Of a stretch of 64,000 nt of DNA, positions 8,422 to 17,847 are shown piece after piece (position 1 is the stretch's first letter; every line of letters starts with the position of its first letter). This DNA is from Pseudofrankia inefficax. Its GTDB lineage: Bacteria; Actinomycetota; Actinomycetes; Frankiales; Frankiaceae. The DNA is taken from assembly GCF_000166135.1 (NCBI RefSeq), contig NC_014666.1, positions 682,001 through 746,000 of the forward strand. The letters are read 5' to 3'. Below the pieces are notes generated by a model. The model did no database searches. It worked only from the letters and a program-made list of their open reading frames with translations, and had not been told where the DNA came from. The position numbers and the translations under genes are program-made.

Positions 8422-9383
8422 CGGCCGGACCAGGACAGGGGCGAGGGATGCTGGCTCGTCGGCTGCGCAGAGATCGAGCGGCCGGCCGCCGATGTCCTGC
8501 GGGCGCGCCAGACCGGGCGATTCGCGCGGACTGGCCGGCCTACCGGACCGCTATGCGACGCCAGACGGTTGATCACTGCGACCCGCCGCGCGGAACCGCG
8601 TCGCCGGCCACTCGTCTCGCGGCGGTGCTGGACCGCCGCGCAGGGCGCGGCTCAGCGATCAGCGGGCTGGTGCCGTGTCTGTGCAGGTCGCGGTCCCGCC
8701 GACGGCACCGGCGACGCTGATCACCGGGCCCGGCAGAATCGGGTAGCGGTTCGCATTGTGGTCAATCAGGTCCACCAGAGTTGCCAAGTTTGAATCATGA
8801 TCTTGGCTGTTTTGGTCCCCTGGAGAAGGCGCGCCGTTCGGGTGAACCCCGGGCGGCGTTTTGCTGTGCGCGTTAAGGGGTCCAGCGGCGTGGTGGGTTG
8901 GTGTGGTCGTGGCTGCGTGGGTCTGACCGGTCGGCGTCGCCTGGGTGGGCGCTGAGCGTTGATCAGGTGCTCGGTGCCCAGCCTCCGGCCATGATCTCCG
9001 TTTAGGCCCTCTCATGGTCGTGGACCGGCCACGGATACAACCATCGGAGGGCGCAAACGGCGATCACCGCGGGTGGCGAACGCCGAGAGGCCCGCCGGAG
9101 CGAGTTGGCGCCCGGATAGTTGCGGCAGCGGTGCCTGCGTCGAGCCAGGTGCGGATCGACGTGGCGCGTTCGAAGGACGACTCGACCGGCCCGCCGCCCG
9201 GCGGGCCTCTCGGTACGGAGTCGGCTGTCGCGCGGGCCCAGGGTGCCGCCGAAGCGCTGAAGAGGCGTACGGGCGGCTCGTCGGTGGCCGACCGGAGGTC
9301 ATCGTCCGGGCGCTGTCCCACTCGGCTGTGGGATTGTGGGGGACCTGCTGCCTCGGCCCGGCGAGCCAGGAGAGAATGCGGGC
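8422..9383. other. Intergenic region with one dispersed palindrome
   Basis: Almost 1 kb between the sigma/membrane-protein pair and the LAL regulator. It contains the palindrome at 8992-9066. Around 8793-8820 a run like TGATCTTGGCTGTTTTGGTC resembles half of that palindrome and may be a degenerate arm. A 118-codon minus-strand frame (8659-9015) is rich in Thr, Pro and His, lacks a ribosome-binding site and overlaps the palindrome, so I do not call it a gene. Confidence 0.5.
8992..9066. repeat. Dispersed ~75-nt palindrome, copy 2
   Basis: The left end TGATCTCCGTTTAGGCCCT pairs imperfectly with the right end, whose reverse complement begins TGATCGCCGTTTGCGCCCT; the inner parts (CATGGTCGTGG / CGATGGTTGTATCCGTGG) also pair with small bulges. 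It lies ~320 bp upstream of the LAL regulator. It is the most diverged of the four copies. Confidence 0.75.
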
Positions 9384-12125
9384 ATGTCGGCCACCGCACC
9401 AGTGGCGCTGGTAGGCCGTGAGCCCGAGACGGAGCTCCTCGCTGGCCTGCTTGAGCGCATCCGTGATCAGGGCGGCGCGATGCTGGTGCGGGGCGAGGCC
9501 GGAATCGGCAAGTCGGCCTTGCTGACCGAAGCGGGCCGGATCGCCGCAGCGGGCGGGATGCGGGTCCTGACGACGGCGGGCGCCGAGTCGGAGGTGCAGC
9601 TGGCCTTCGCCGGGCTGCATCGGCTGCTGCGCCCGCTGCTCCCGTACGTCGACGAGCTGCCTGGGCCGCAGAGTGAGGCGATCCTCGCGGCGTTCGCGAC
9701 GGGCGAGGCCGGAGCCTCGGACTTCTTCCTCATCGCGCTGGCGACGCTGAACCTGGCGGCGGTGGCGGCCGCCCGCGCGCCGGTCCTGCTGATCGTCGAG
9801 GACGCCCACTGGCTGGACCGCGCGAGTGCCGACGTGCTTCTCTTCGTGGCGCGCCGGCTGGCCTTCGAGCCGATCATGCTGCTGGCCGCGGTGCGGGACG
9901 GCTTCGAGAGCTCGATGGACAACACCGGCCTGCCCGAGCTGTCGCTGAAACGGCTGGACGACGCGGCCTCGGCGACCCTGCTGGACTCCCGGTTTCCGGA
10001 TCTGCGCCCGCCGGTCAGGGCTCGGATTCTGGGGGAGGCGGGCGGCAACCCGCTCGCCCTGGTCGAACTCCCCGTGACCGTCGCGGGGACGGGCAGCGCC
10101 GAGGCGTTGCCGGCGTGGCTGCCGCTGACGACCCGGCTGGAGCGGGCCTTCGCCGAACGGGTGTCCGGGCTGTCCGTCGCCACCCGCACGCTGCTGCTCG
10201 TGGCCGCGCTCAACGACGGCGACACCCTGGCGGAGACCCTGGCCGCCGGCACGGTCGTCGCCGGCGAGCAGCTCAGCCTGGACGATCTGGCGCCCGCGCT
10301 GGCCGTCCACCTCGTCGACACGACCGGGGAGAGGCTGCGGTTCCGGCACCCGCTCATGCGCTCAGCGATTCGCCAGCGCTCGACCATCGGGCAGCGGCAG
10401 CGGGTGCACGCCGCGTTGGCGCGGGTCCTCGCCGAGGACTCCGACCGCGGTGTCTGGCACGCGGCGGCGGCCAGCCTCGGCCCGGACGAGGTCATCGCTG
10501 CCGAGCTGGAGGCCGTGGCGACCCGGGCCCAACGGCGTGGCGCGACGACCGAGGCCGTCGCGGCGCTGGAGCATGCGGGCCGGCTCAGTGAGGATCCCGG
10601 CCACCGGCGCGAACGGATGCTGCGGGCGGCGGAGTGCGCGGTCGAGCTGGGGCGCCCTGACGTCGTCGTCCGGCTGTTGCACGAGGCCGGGCCCGACGAG
10701 CTCTCCGAACGGCACCGGGCCCGGCGGATGCTGATCGGCGGTGGCTTCGACGACGGCATCCGCGACGCGAACGACGGCGCGGTGGTGCTCGCCGAGGCCG
10801 CGACGCGGGTCGCGGCGGACGGAGACGTCGCTCTCGCGCTGCGGCTGCTGTGGGGCGCGGCCCTGCGGTGTTTCTGGGCTCAGCCCGGTCCCGAGGCGTC
10901 GGCGCGGGTCATCGCCGCGGCGGAGGCGCTGCCGGTCGACGAGCTCGACGCGCAGCTGTTGGCGATCTTCGCGTTCGCCGCTCCGATCGAGCGGGGCGCG
11001 GTCGTGATCGACCGGATGCGCAGGTCGGCGGCGTCCTGGAACGGCGACGCCCAGACGGCTCGGATGCTGGGCGACGCGGCCCTGTTGGTCGGGGCCTGGG
11101 ATCTCTCCCTGCAGTTCTGCACCGCCGCGCTCCCCGAGCTGCGGGCCCAGGGCCGGCTGGGCCTGCTGGCGAGAGCCCTCGGGGCGCAGGCGTGGAGCGC
11201 GGTCCGCCTGGTCGACCTGGGCGTGGCGATCCCCGCGGCCGAGGAGGCCAGCCTGCTCGCCCAGGAGACCGCGCAGCCGCTGATGTACGCGACGGCGCAG
11301 TCCGCGGCGGCGCTGCTCGCGGCGGTGCGCGGTGACGAGGACCGGCTGGAGGAGGTGGCGGCCGAGGCCGAGCGGGTGGCCATCCCTGTCGACGCCCACC
11401 CGGTGCTCGCGACCGTGCAGCTCGCCCGTGGTCTCGCCGCCCTGGGCGACGGCCGGCACGACTACGCCTACGAGCAGCTGCGCCGGATGCACGACCCAGC
11501 CGATCCGGCCTACCACGCGGGGCTGCGCTGCCACGGGGTCGGGGAACTCGTCGAGGCCGCCGTGTACAGCGGGAACGGCGACGCGGTGCGCCCCGTCGTG
11601 GCCGAGATGGAGGAGATCGCCCGGGCGACGCCGGCGGCCGCGCTGCACATCGATCTGCGCTACGCGCGTGCCCTGCTGGCCGCCGACGCCGATGCCGAGC
11701 CTCTTTTCCTCGCCGCCCAGAACGCCGAGCTGGTCCCGTGGCCGTTCGCCCGCGCTCGCGCGCAGCTCGCCTATGGCGCCTGGCTGCGCCGGCAGCGCCG
11801 GGCCGCCGACTCGCGCGCGCCGCTGCGCACCGCGCGCGAGACGTTCGACGCACTCGGCGCCGTGCCCTGGAGCGAGCGCGCGCGCCAGGAGCTGAGGGCC
11901 TCCGGCGAGGTGAGCCGTGGCCGTGCCCCCGACGCGCGTGACCAGCTCAGCGCCCGCGAGCTGCAGATCGCCCAGATGGTCGCCCAGAACCTGACCAACA
12001 AGGAGATCGCCCAGCGGCTCTACGTCTCGCACCGGACCGTCAGCTCGCATCTGCATCGGATCTTCCCCAAGCTCGGGGTCACCTCACGATCCGCGCTGCG
12101 CGCCGCGCTGGAGCCGCCCGCCTGA
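9384..12125 (+). CDS. LAL-type LuxR-family transcriptional regulator with AAA ATPase
   Basis: A 913-aa large ATP-binding LuxR-type regulator. The start at ATG 9384 is preferred because of the AGGAGAG-like site at ~9368-9374; the longer frame adds 16 unconvincing residues. Walker A is GEAGIGKS (residues ~37-44) and Walker B is VLLIVEDAHWLD (~130-141). A long alpha-helical, TPR-like middle region follows. The C-terminus is a LuxR/GerE helix-turn-helix (LSARELQIAQMVAQNLTNKE, then IAQRLYVSHRTVSSHLHRIF). Such proteins activate metabolic or secondary-metabolite operons upon ligand and ATP binding. The target is not evident; the adjacent hydrolase gene is convergent, so no operon is implied. Confidence 0.92.
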   Translation: MSATAPVALVGREPETELLAGLLERIRDQGGAMLVRGEAGIGKSALLTEAGRIAAAGGMRVLTTAGAESEVQLAFAGLHRLLRPLLPYVDELPGPQSEAILAAFATGEAGASDFFLIALATLNLAAVAAARAPVLLIVEDAHWLDRASADVLLFVARRLAFEPIMLLAAVRDGFESSMDNTGLPELSLKRLDDAASATLLDSRFPDLRPPVRARILGEAGGNPLALVELPVTVAGTGSAEALPAWLPLTTRLERAFAERVSGLSVATRTLLLVAALNDGDTLAETLAAGTVVAGEQLSLDDLAPALAVHLVDTTGERLRFRHPLMRSAIRQRSTIGQRQRVHAALARVLAEDSDRGVWHAAAASLGPDEVIAAELEAVATRAQRRGATTEAVAALEHAGRLSEDPGHRRERMLRAAECAVELGRPDVVVRLLHEAGPDELSERHRARRMLIGGGFDDGIRDANDGAVVLAEAATRVAADGDVALALRLLWGAALRCFWAQPGPEASARVIAAAEALPVDELDAQLLAIFAFAAPIERGAVVIDRMRRSAASWNGDAQTARMLGDAALLVGAWDLSLQFCTAALPELRAQGRLGLLARALGAQAWSAVRLVDLGVAIPAAEEASLLAQETAQPLMYATAQSAAALLAAVRGDEDRLEEVAAEAERVAIPVDAHPVLATVQLARGLAALGDGRHDYAYEQLRRMHDPADPAYHAGLRCHGVGELVEAAVYSGNGDAVRPVVAEMEEIARATPAAALHIDLRYARALLAADADAEPLFLAAQNAELVPWPFARARAQLAYGAWLRRQRRAADSRAPLRTARETFDALGAVPWSERARQELRASGEVSRGRAPDARDQLSARELQIAQMVAQNLTNKEIAQRLYVSHRTVSSHLHRIFPKLGVTSRSALRAALEPPA

Positions 12126-12149
12126 CCTGGGGCGTTACGACCCTGGGCG

Positions 12150-12947
12150 TTACAGCCCCTGCTTGCGCAGCCAGTCCAGCGACGCGTCCGCGACGTCGCG
12201 CCAGCCGTGGTCGATCGTCAGCGAGTGCCCACGGTCGGCGAAGTCGAGGATGTCGGTGACCGCGCTGGAGTGGCGGTACTGCTTCAGGGTGGCCCGGGTG
12301 ACCACCTCCGGAACGGTGTGGTCCTTCCCTCCGGCGATCAGCAGGAGCGGGCCGCGGCCCTCGTTCTTGGTGTTGACCGCCGCCGGCGAGTGGGGGTCGA
12401 AGTTGGCCGCGGCGGCCTCGAACAGGGGCTTGCCGGGCGCCGGGATGACCCAGGTGTCGAACAGCTGCTGGGACTCGTCCTCGGGAATGGTGTTCCCGAA
12501 GGCGTACCGGAACTGCTCCGCCGTCAGCGGGACGGTCTTGTTCCTGTTGCTCGGGTTCTTGAACACCGGCAGGGTCGCGCGCAGCGCCGAGAGCGGCAGC
12601 GGCAGCACGCCCTTGATCTGGGCGGCATCGATCGCGACCGCCGCGGCGGCGAGATCCTGGCCGAGCAGGCGCTGGGCGATCATCCCGCCGAACGAGTGCC
12701 CGACCAGGATCGGCTTCACCGGCAGGTGCGAGATGATCTCCGCGTAGTGGGCGACGACGTCGTCGATGCCGTGGCCGGCCATGGCCTGCGAGTCGGCCCT
12801 GGCCTCGTCCACCGTGTCGGGGTCGCCGGGCCAGCCGGGGGCCGAGGGGTCGTAGCCGGCGGTGCGGAACAGGTCAATCCAGGGGCCCCAGGACGAGGCG
12901 TGCAGCCAGAGCCCATGGATGAAGATCACGGGAGTGGGGGTTGCCAT
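12150..12947 (-). CDS. Alpha/beta hydrolase
   Basis: A 265-aa alpha/beta-hydrolase. HGLWLHASSWGPW near the N-terminus forms the oxyanion-hole region, the nucleophile elbow is GHSFGG (Ser at ~residue 84), the acid is likely the Asp in AGGKDHTVP and the base is the His in DRGHSLTIDHGW. No signal peptide is present, so it is probably cytosolic. Length and cap organisation are typical of the haloperoxidase/esterase-like group; the substrate cannot be read. It is convergent with the LAL regulator with only 24 bp between stops. Confidence 0.9.
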   Translation of the reverse strand: MATPTPVIFIHGLWLHASSWGPWIDLFRTAGYDPSAPGWPGDPDTVDEARADSQAMAGHGIDDVVAHYAEIISHLPVKPILVGHSFGGMIAQRLLGQDLAAAAVAIDAAQIKGVLPLPLSALRATLPVFKNPSNRNKTVPLTAEQFRYAFGNTIPEDESQQLFDTWVIPAPGKPLFEAAAANFDPHSPAAVNTKNEGRGPLLLIAGGKDHTVPEVVTRATLKQYRHSSAVTDILDFADRGHSLTIDHGWRDVADASLDWLRKQGL

Positions 12948-13075
12948 GCGGGCGCTCCTTAGCGGCTGGACGTCCGAATCCGGTTGTGGAGTCCGGGACG
13001 TCTTCTGACCGGAACGGTAGGGCAGGACGGGCGGTGGTCGCGTACGTCAGATGACCGCATCGACGGCGCCGGCGG

Positions 13076-15613
13076 TCACCCCGGGGCCGCGGCGGGGCCG
13101 GTCACGGTCACGTTCATCGTTCGGGTTCCGAAGGCGCCGGAGGCGTACTGGAACTCCAGGAAGACCTGGTAGGTGCCCGGCGCCGTGTACGTGTGCGTCG
13201 CCGTGGGCGCGGTCTGCCAGCCGGTGCCGGGGGTTCCGTCGCCGAATCCCCAGTCGTAGGTCGCGCCGGCCTGGCTGGCGACGACCTGGGCCTCGACCGT
13301 GAGCGGAGCGGGACCCGACGAGGGAGTCACCGTCCAGACGGGGTCGACCACGACGTCCGACGAGTTGACGTACTTGCCGCCGACCGCGTCCGTCACCGTC
13401 ACGCTCAGCGCGTACTGGCCGGGCGCGGTGTAGGTGTGGGTGACGGTCGCGCCCGTCTGCGGGCCGACCGAGGCCGAGCCGTCGCCGAAGCTGAACGTGT
13501 AGTGCAGGGTCCCGGTGCCGCTGGAGGCGGAGGCGTCCGCGGTCGCGGTGAGCGGAGGGCCTTGGCCCGAATCCGGGCGTACGTCGACCCAGGCGGCGCC
13601 CGCCGGCGCGACGAGGACCGATTCCTCGACCGCGTCCGTCGCCCCGGTGGCATCGGTGACGGTCAGGCGAACCGGGTAGGTGCCGGTCGCGGCGTAGTCG
13701 TGTCTGGCGGTGACGCCAGCCTGCGGGCCGACGGCGGCCGTGCCGTCGCCGAAGTCGAACGTGTATCGCAACGCTCCGGAGCCGCTGGAACCGGTCGCGT
13801 CCGCGGCGACCTCCAGCGGTACCTGCTGACCCGACGACGGGGTGGACTGCTGCGCGAAAAGGGCGGCCTTCGGTTTCGCGGCCGGAGTCGTCGGCGGCGT
13901 CGTTGGCCTCGACGACGGCGGCGGTGACACGGGAGTCGTCGACGGGCCGGTGATCGGCGGCGCCTGGGCGGTGATCGTGATGACGGTCGAGGCGGCGGTC
14001 GACGTCCCGTCCCGCAGCCGGATGGCCGCGCCGACCTGGTAGGTGCCGGCCGCAGCCCACGCGTGGCTCACCCGCACGCCGCCACCGGTGGCACCGTCGC
14101 CGAACGTCCAGGCGGTGCTGGTGATCCGGGCGTCCGACACCTGGCCGTTCGCTCCGACTAGCACCGCGTGCAGGGTGAGCGGGTCCGCCATCCTCGCCCG
14201 CGGAGCCGAGACCTCGATGCGCGCGCCGGGAGCCGCGGCGGCCGGCGTCCGGCCATCGAGTGGGACGGCCGTTTGCAGCGAGCCTCCGACGGTGGCCGGG
14301 CCGTTCGAGGGCTGGACGCTCGACCGGCCGGTGACCGGGGTCGTCGGCGTCGGCGTCGGCCCCGGTGTCACGGGTCCGGTGGGACCACTGACATCCGCGG
14401 CGGTAAGCGGGTCCGACCCGCCGCTCGGGCCGCTCGAACCGCTGTGGCCGCCCGCGGACGAGCCGGGGTTGGCCGCGTCGTACTTCTGGACGGCCCGGAC
14501 GGTGCCGTCCAGGGAGATGATGCCGGCGCGCGCGGTCGACGGGTCGTTGAAGAACGTGATCGAGCCCTGCGAGGCCAGCTCGAACAGGGTGCCGGGCGGC
14601 AGCACGGTCGGGCTAGCGATGACCCGTCCGCTCGCCAGGTCGGCGACGATCACCTGGCCGGTCGTGTAGTCGGGGACGAAGAGGCGCCGCGCGGTCTCGA
14701 CCGCCTGGCCCAGCCGGTGGCCGGCGACGCCGAGGTCGATCGCACGACCGCAGCGCCCGGTGGCCAGGTCGCTGATGAGCAGCACACCGCGCTGGCCGGA
14801 CGTGACGTAGACCTGCTCCGCGCTGGTCGCGGGGACGACGGACACCGTGGTGTCACCGACGGCCGTGTCGACGCAGGCAGCGGGACCGCCACCCCCGGAG
14901 GCTGTGATCGTGACGGCGCGCCCCGCGGTGAGGTCGACGGCCACCGCTCGCCCGGCGGCGGTGACGAGCTGGGTGTGGGCCGGGTCGACGGCGTGGCGCC
15001 GGATCGTGGTGCCCGACGGCCCGACGTGGGCGAGATCGCCCGTGGTGGCGTCGATCGCCCACAGGCCGGTGTTGCCGTCCGCGGCGACGCCGCCGACCGG
15101 CATTCTGGCGGACAACGACGCCGTGTAACGGGTCGTGAGTCGCTCCGGGTCGGCGGCCGTGACGAGGCCGGTCGTCCGGTTCGCGATGAACAGAGTGCTC
15201 TTCGTCGGGTAGACGGTCAGCGGCTCACCCGGCCGACCCGGCCTGACCGCTGCCGAGACGCGGTAGGTGGCACCGTCGACGCGGCGGACGGTGCCGCCGC
15301 CGGTGTCGGCGACGACCTCGTCGGCGCCCGACTGGGCTCCCGCGAGCTGCCCGGCGCCCAGCGTCACGCGGGTGATGACGGCGCCGGTATTCCCGTCGAC
15401 CAGCTCGGTCTCGCCGATCGTCGGCGACAGGAGCCAGGCCGCGCTGTCCTCCAGGCTGACGGAGCGGGCCGCGGCCCCCGCGCCGTTCCCCGCGATGACG
15501 GCGCATGCTCCGGCGAGAACCAGGACGGCCAGCAGCAGCCGCGGCGCCCAGCGGAGAGCGGGGCCGGCCGCGTGGCGAACCCGCGACGCGCCCAGCCCAC
15601 TTGTGCCGCTCAC
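13076..15613 (-). CDS. Cell-surface beta-propeller protein with four PKD domains
   Basis: An 845-aa exported protein starting at GTG 15613, with a GGGAG site ~8 nt upstream; a TTG 87 bp earlier extends the frame but lacks support. An N-terminal membrane or signal segment (APRLLLAVLVLAGACAVIAG, ~residues 23-42) leads into ~350 residues of short beta repeats with aspartate turns (LVDGNTGAVITRV, AIDATTGDLAHVG, LISDLATGRCGRAIDL), resembling a seven-bladed propeller. After a Pro/Gly/Ser-rich linker come four PKD-like domains with the pattern YTFDFGDGTA / YTFSFGDGSA / YDWGFGDGTP and HxYxxxGTYxVxLTV. No C-terminal anchor is seen. PKD domains usually mediate protein or polysaccharide contacts outside the cell; the role here is inferred. 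Confidence 0.82.
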   Translation of the reverse strand: MSGTSGLGASRVRHAAGPALRWAPRLLLAVLVLAGACAVIAGNGAGAAARSVSLEDSAAWLLSPTIGETELVDGNTGAVITRVTLGAGQLAGAQSGADEVVADTGGGTVRRVDGATYRVSAAVRPGRPGEPLTVYPTKSTLFIANRTTGLVTAADPERLTTRYTASLSARMPVGGVAADGNTGLWAIDATTGDLAHVGPSGTTIRRHAVDPAHTQLVTAAGRAVAVDLTAGRAVTITASGGGGPAACVDTAVGDTTVSVVPATSAEQVYVTSGQRGVLLISDLATGRCGRAIDLGVAGHRLGQAVETARRLFVPDYTTGQVIVADLASGRVIASPTVLPPGTLFELASQGSITFFNDPSTARAGIISLDGTVRAVQKYDAANPGSSAGGHSGSSGPSGGSDPLTAADVSGPTGPVTPGPTPTPTTPVTGRSSVQPSNGPATVGGSLQTAVPLDGRTPAAAAPGARIEVSAPRARMADPLTLHAVLVGANGQVSDARITSTAWTFGDGATGGGVRVSHAWAAAGTYQVGAAIRLRDGTSTAASTVITITAQAPPITGPSTTPVSPPPSSRPTTPPTTPAAKPKAALFAQQSTPSSGQQVPLEVAADATGSSGSGALRYTFDFGDGTAAVGPQAGVTARHDYAATGTYPVRLTVTDATGATDAVEESVLVAPAGAAWVDVRPDSGQGPPLTATADASASSGTGTLHYTFSFGDGSASVGPQTGATVTHTYTAPGQYALSVTVTDAVGGKYVNSSDVVVDPVWTVTPSSGPAPLTVEAQVVASQAGATYDWGFGDGTPGTGWQTAPTATHTYTAPGTYQVFLEFQYASGAFGTRTMNVTVTGPAAAPG

Positions 15614-15776
15614 GGTGCCGTCGCTCCCGTTGGTCCACGGCCCGCTCTCGATGCCGCCGCCGTGGGGCCATTGTCGCAGTACGAATCGGTTCCGGCGCAA
15701 GAGTGAAGTCGGCCAGCCGACCGCCCGGAGGCCGCCTCCTGGTGGAGCGGGCGACCCGTCGGGGTGTGGGTGGCGG

Positions 15777-17363
15777 TCAGCCGTGGAAGCGGTCGGGATC
15801 GGCGGCGGCCCAGTCGGTGGCCCAGTCCGCCGGCGGCTCGGCGAGGAGCTGGCCGGGCTCCAGCCAGGTGTACAGCTCGGCGTAGCTGCGGGTCGTCACA
15901 TGATCGACCCGGCGCATGATGTGCGCCGGGCGCAGGGCGTCGGGGCCGGGGCATCCCATCGACGCGATGATCTGTGCCGCCTGCGCGACGGTCGCCTCCT
16001 GGTAGCGCCGGACCCGTTCGCTCTTGTCCGGGACGTCGATCGCCTTGGCGCGGGCCTGGTCCTGGGTCGCGACGCCGACCGGGCACAGGTTCGTGTGGCA
16101 CCGCTGCGCCTGGATGCAGCCGATCGCCATCATCATCGCCCGCGCCGCGTTCGTGTAGTCGGCGCCCTGCGCGAGCCGTTTGACGATGTCGGTTCCCGTC
16201 GCGACCTTGCCGCTCGCCCCGACGCGGATCTGGGACCGCAGGCCCACCCCAACCAGGGCGTTGTGGACGGCGATCAGGCCTTCGGTCAGCGGTGTGCCGA
16301 CATGGTCCTCGTACTCCAGCGGCGCCGCGCCCGTCCCGCCTTCCGAACCGTCCACCACGATGAAGTCGGGCGTGACCCCTTCGGCGAGCATCGCCTTGCA
16401 GATCGCGAGCAGTTCCCGGCGCGAGCCGACGCACAGCTTGAACCCGGCCGGCTTGCCGCCCGCGAGCTGGCGCATCCGGGCGATGAACAGCACGAGTTCC
16501 CGGGGCGTGCCGAAGACCCGGTGCGACGAGGGGCTGACGCACTTCTCACCCCGGGGAACGCCGCGAGCGTCGGCGATCTCCGCCGTCACCTTGGCCGCGG
16601 GCAGGACCCCGCCGATACCGGGCTTGGCGCCCTGGCTCAGCTTCAGCTCAACCATCCGCACGGCCGGGTTGGCCGCCTTGTCCGCGAACAGGTCCGGATC
16701 GAAGTCGCCGTCCTTGGTCCGGGCGCCGAAATAGCCGCTGCCGATCTCCCAGACGAGGTCCGCGCCGCCGCGCAGGTGGTATTCGGTGAGGCCACCCTCC
16801 CCGGTGTCCTGGGCGAAGCCGCCGCGGGCCGCCCCGTGGTTCAACGCGAGCACCGCGTTCGCGGACAGCGCCCCGAAGCTCATCGCCGAGACGTTCAGCA
16901 GCGCCATGTCGTAGGGCACCGTGCAGTCCGGGCCGCCGATCCGGACCCGGGGCTGCGCGCCGTCCGGCACCGCCAGGGGGACCGTCGAGTGCAGGAGGTA
17001 CTCGTAGCCGACCGCGCCGACGTCGCGTTCCGTCCCGAAGGCCTGCTCCCCGTGGATGCCTTTGGCCCGCTCGTAGATGACCGTCCGGACATCCCGGTCG
17101 TACGGCCGCCCGTCGTAGTTCCGCTCGATGAAGTACTGCTGGATCTCCGGGCGGATGCCTTCCAGCAGGAAACGCGCATGGCCGAGGACCGGGTAGTTCC
17201 GCAGGATCGCGTGCCGCCGCTGCGCCAGGTCATGGACCGCGACGACGGTGAGGGCCGCCGCCACCCCGGCCAGGACCCAGCCGGCCCACCCCACCGTGAG
17301 CCCGATCGCCACCCCACCCGCCGTCAGCAGGGTCAGCGAGCCGAGCGTTGCCGGCCTGAACAT
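15777..17363 (-). CDS. FMN-binding glutamate synthase-family protein
   Basis: A 528-aa protein starting at ATG 17363 with a GGAGG site upstream; the frame extends 43 codons further but without support. Two membrane-type helices lie in the first ~55 residues (LGSLTLLTAGGVAIGLTVGW, AGWVLAGVAAALTVVAV), then the GltS FMN-binding TIM barrel: MSFGALSANAVLALNHGA, GEGGLTEYHLRGG, VDGSEGGTGAAP and RVGASGKVATG. The cysteine motif CIQAQRCHTNLCPVGVATQD matches the 3Fe-4S site of glutamate synthase. The glutaminase and C-terminal GltS domains are absent. Stand-alone members are usually annotated as FMN-binding glutamate synthase family; the physiological reaction is unproven, and the membrane anchor suggests an electron-transfer partner. 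Confidence 0.9.
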   Translation of the reverse strand: MFRPATLGSLTLLTAGGVAIGLTVGWAGWVLAGVAAALTVVAVHDLAQRRHAILRNYPVLGHARFLLEGIRPEIQQYFIERNYDGRPYDRDVRTVIYERAKGIHGEQAFGTERDVGAVGYEYLLHSTVPLAVPDGAQPRVRIGGPDCTVPYDMALLNVSAMSFGALSANAVLALNHGAARGGFAQDTGEGGLTEYHLRGGADLVWEIGSGYFGARTKDGDFDPDLFADKAANPAVRMVELKLSQGAKPGIGGVLPAAKVTAEIADARGVPRGEKCVSPSSHRVFGTPRELVLFIARMRQLAGGKPAGFKLCVGSRRELLAICKAMLAEGVTPDFIVVDGSEGGTGAAPLEYEDHVGTPLTEGLIAVHNALVGVGLRSQIRVGASGKVATGTDIVKRLAQGADYTNAARAMMMAIGCIQAQRCHTNLCPVGVATQDQARAKAIDVPDKSERVRRYQEATVAQAAQIIASMGCPGPDALRPAHIMRRVDHVTTRSYAELYTWLEPGQLLAEPPADWATDWAAADPDRFHG

Positions 17364-17847
17364 CGAGTTCCTCCATCCAGGCCACGCATGCGGGCGTCGG
17401 CGCCAGTCGCCACCTTCCCGCAAAATCGAGCCCAAACCCACTCCAAGCACCAACGTTCCGACCACATCGCCACTGGGAATCGATCCCGCCACGCCGGGTG
17501 GCCAGGGCAGAACGCGCCGCGATGATCGGATTTAGCCGGCGCGGACCGAGGCAAGGTGAGGATCCGGAGGGACGACGGGGCGGGCACCCCGGCCCGGCCG
17601 GCGCGTATCACCGGTAACCGGTGCCGGATCTTGCCAAATCTGAAGACAGCCTGGACCTTTACGGGCGCCGAATTCATTTTTCGGAGCACTCACCCACAGG
17701 AGACCGCGATGAGCATGGTCGACAAGGCGCGCCCGTCGCATAGCACAGGAGCGCGGCGCCCCGGAGCGTAAGAGACGAAACGAGACAGAGGGCGGGGTGC
17801 GAATCTCACTTAGCTGAGTACTCTGGTTATGTGTTCTCGCAGCGAGG
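17364..17847. other. Divergent intergenic region between FMN enzyme and TetR gene
   Basis: About 0.5 kb. Around 17629-17700 the sequence is more AT-rich and is followed by a ribosome-binding site and a 20-codon frame (17709-17771). No repeat or RNA structure was recognised. Confidence 0.45.
17709..17771 (+). CDS. Possible 20-aa peptide or truncated gene start
   Basis: ATG 17709 is preceded by CAGGAGA and reads 20 codons (MSMVDKARPSHSTGARRPGA) to a TAA. The first seven residues look like the start of a CsbD-type stress protein (M-S-x-V-D-K-A), but the rest does not, so this may be a truncated remnant or chance. The strong ribosome-binding site and the AT-rich DNA before it are the reasons for listing it. 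Confidence 0.25.
   Translation: MSMVDKARPSHSTGARRPGA

Noticed and set aside
8659-9015. A 118-codon minus-strand frame
   Set aside because: Thr/Pro/His-rich, no ribosome-binding site, and it runs into palindrome copy 2.
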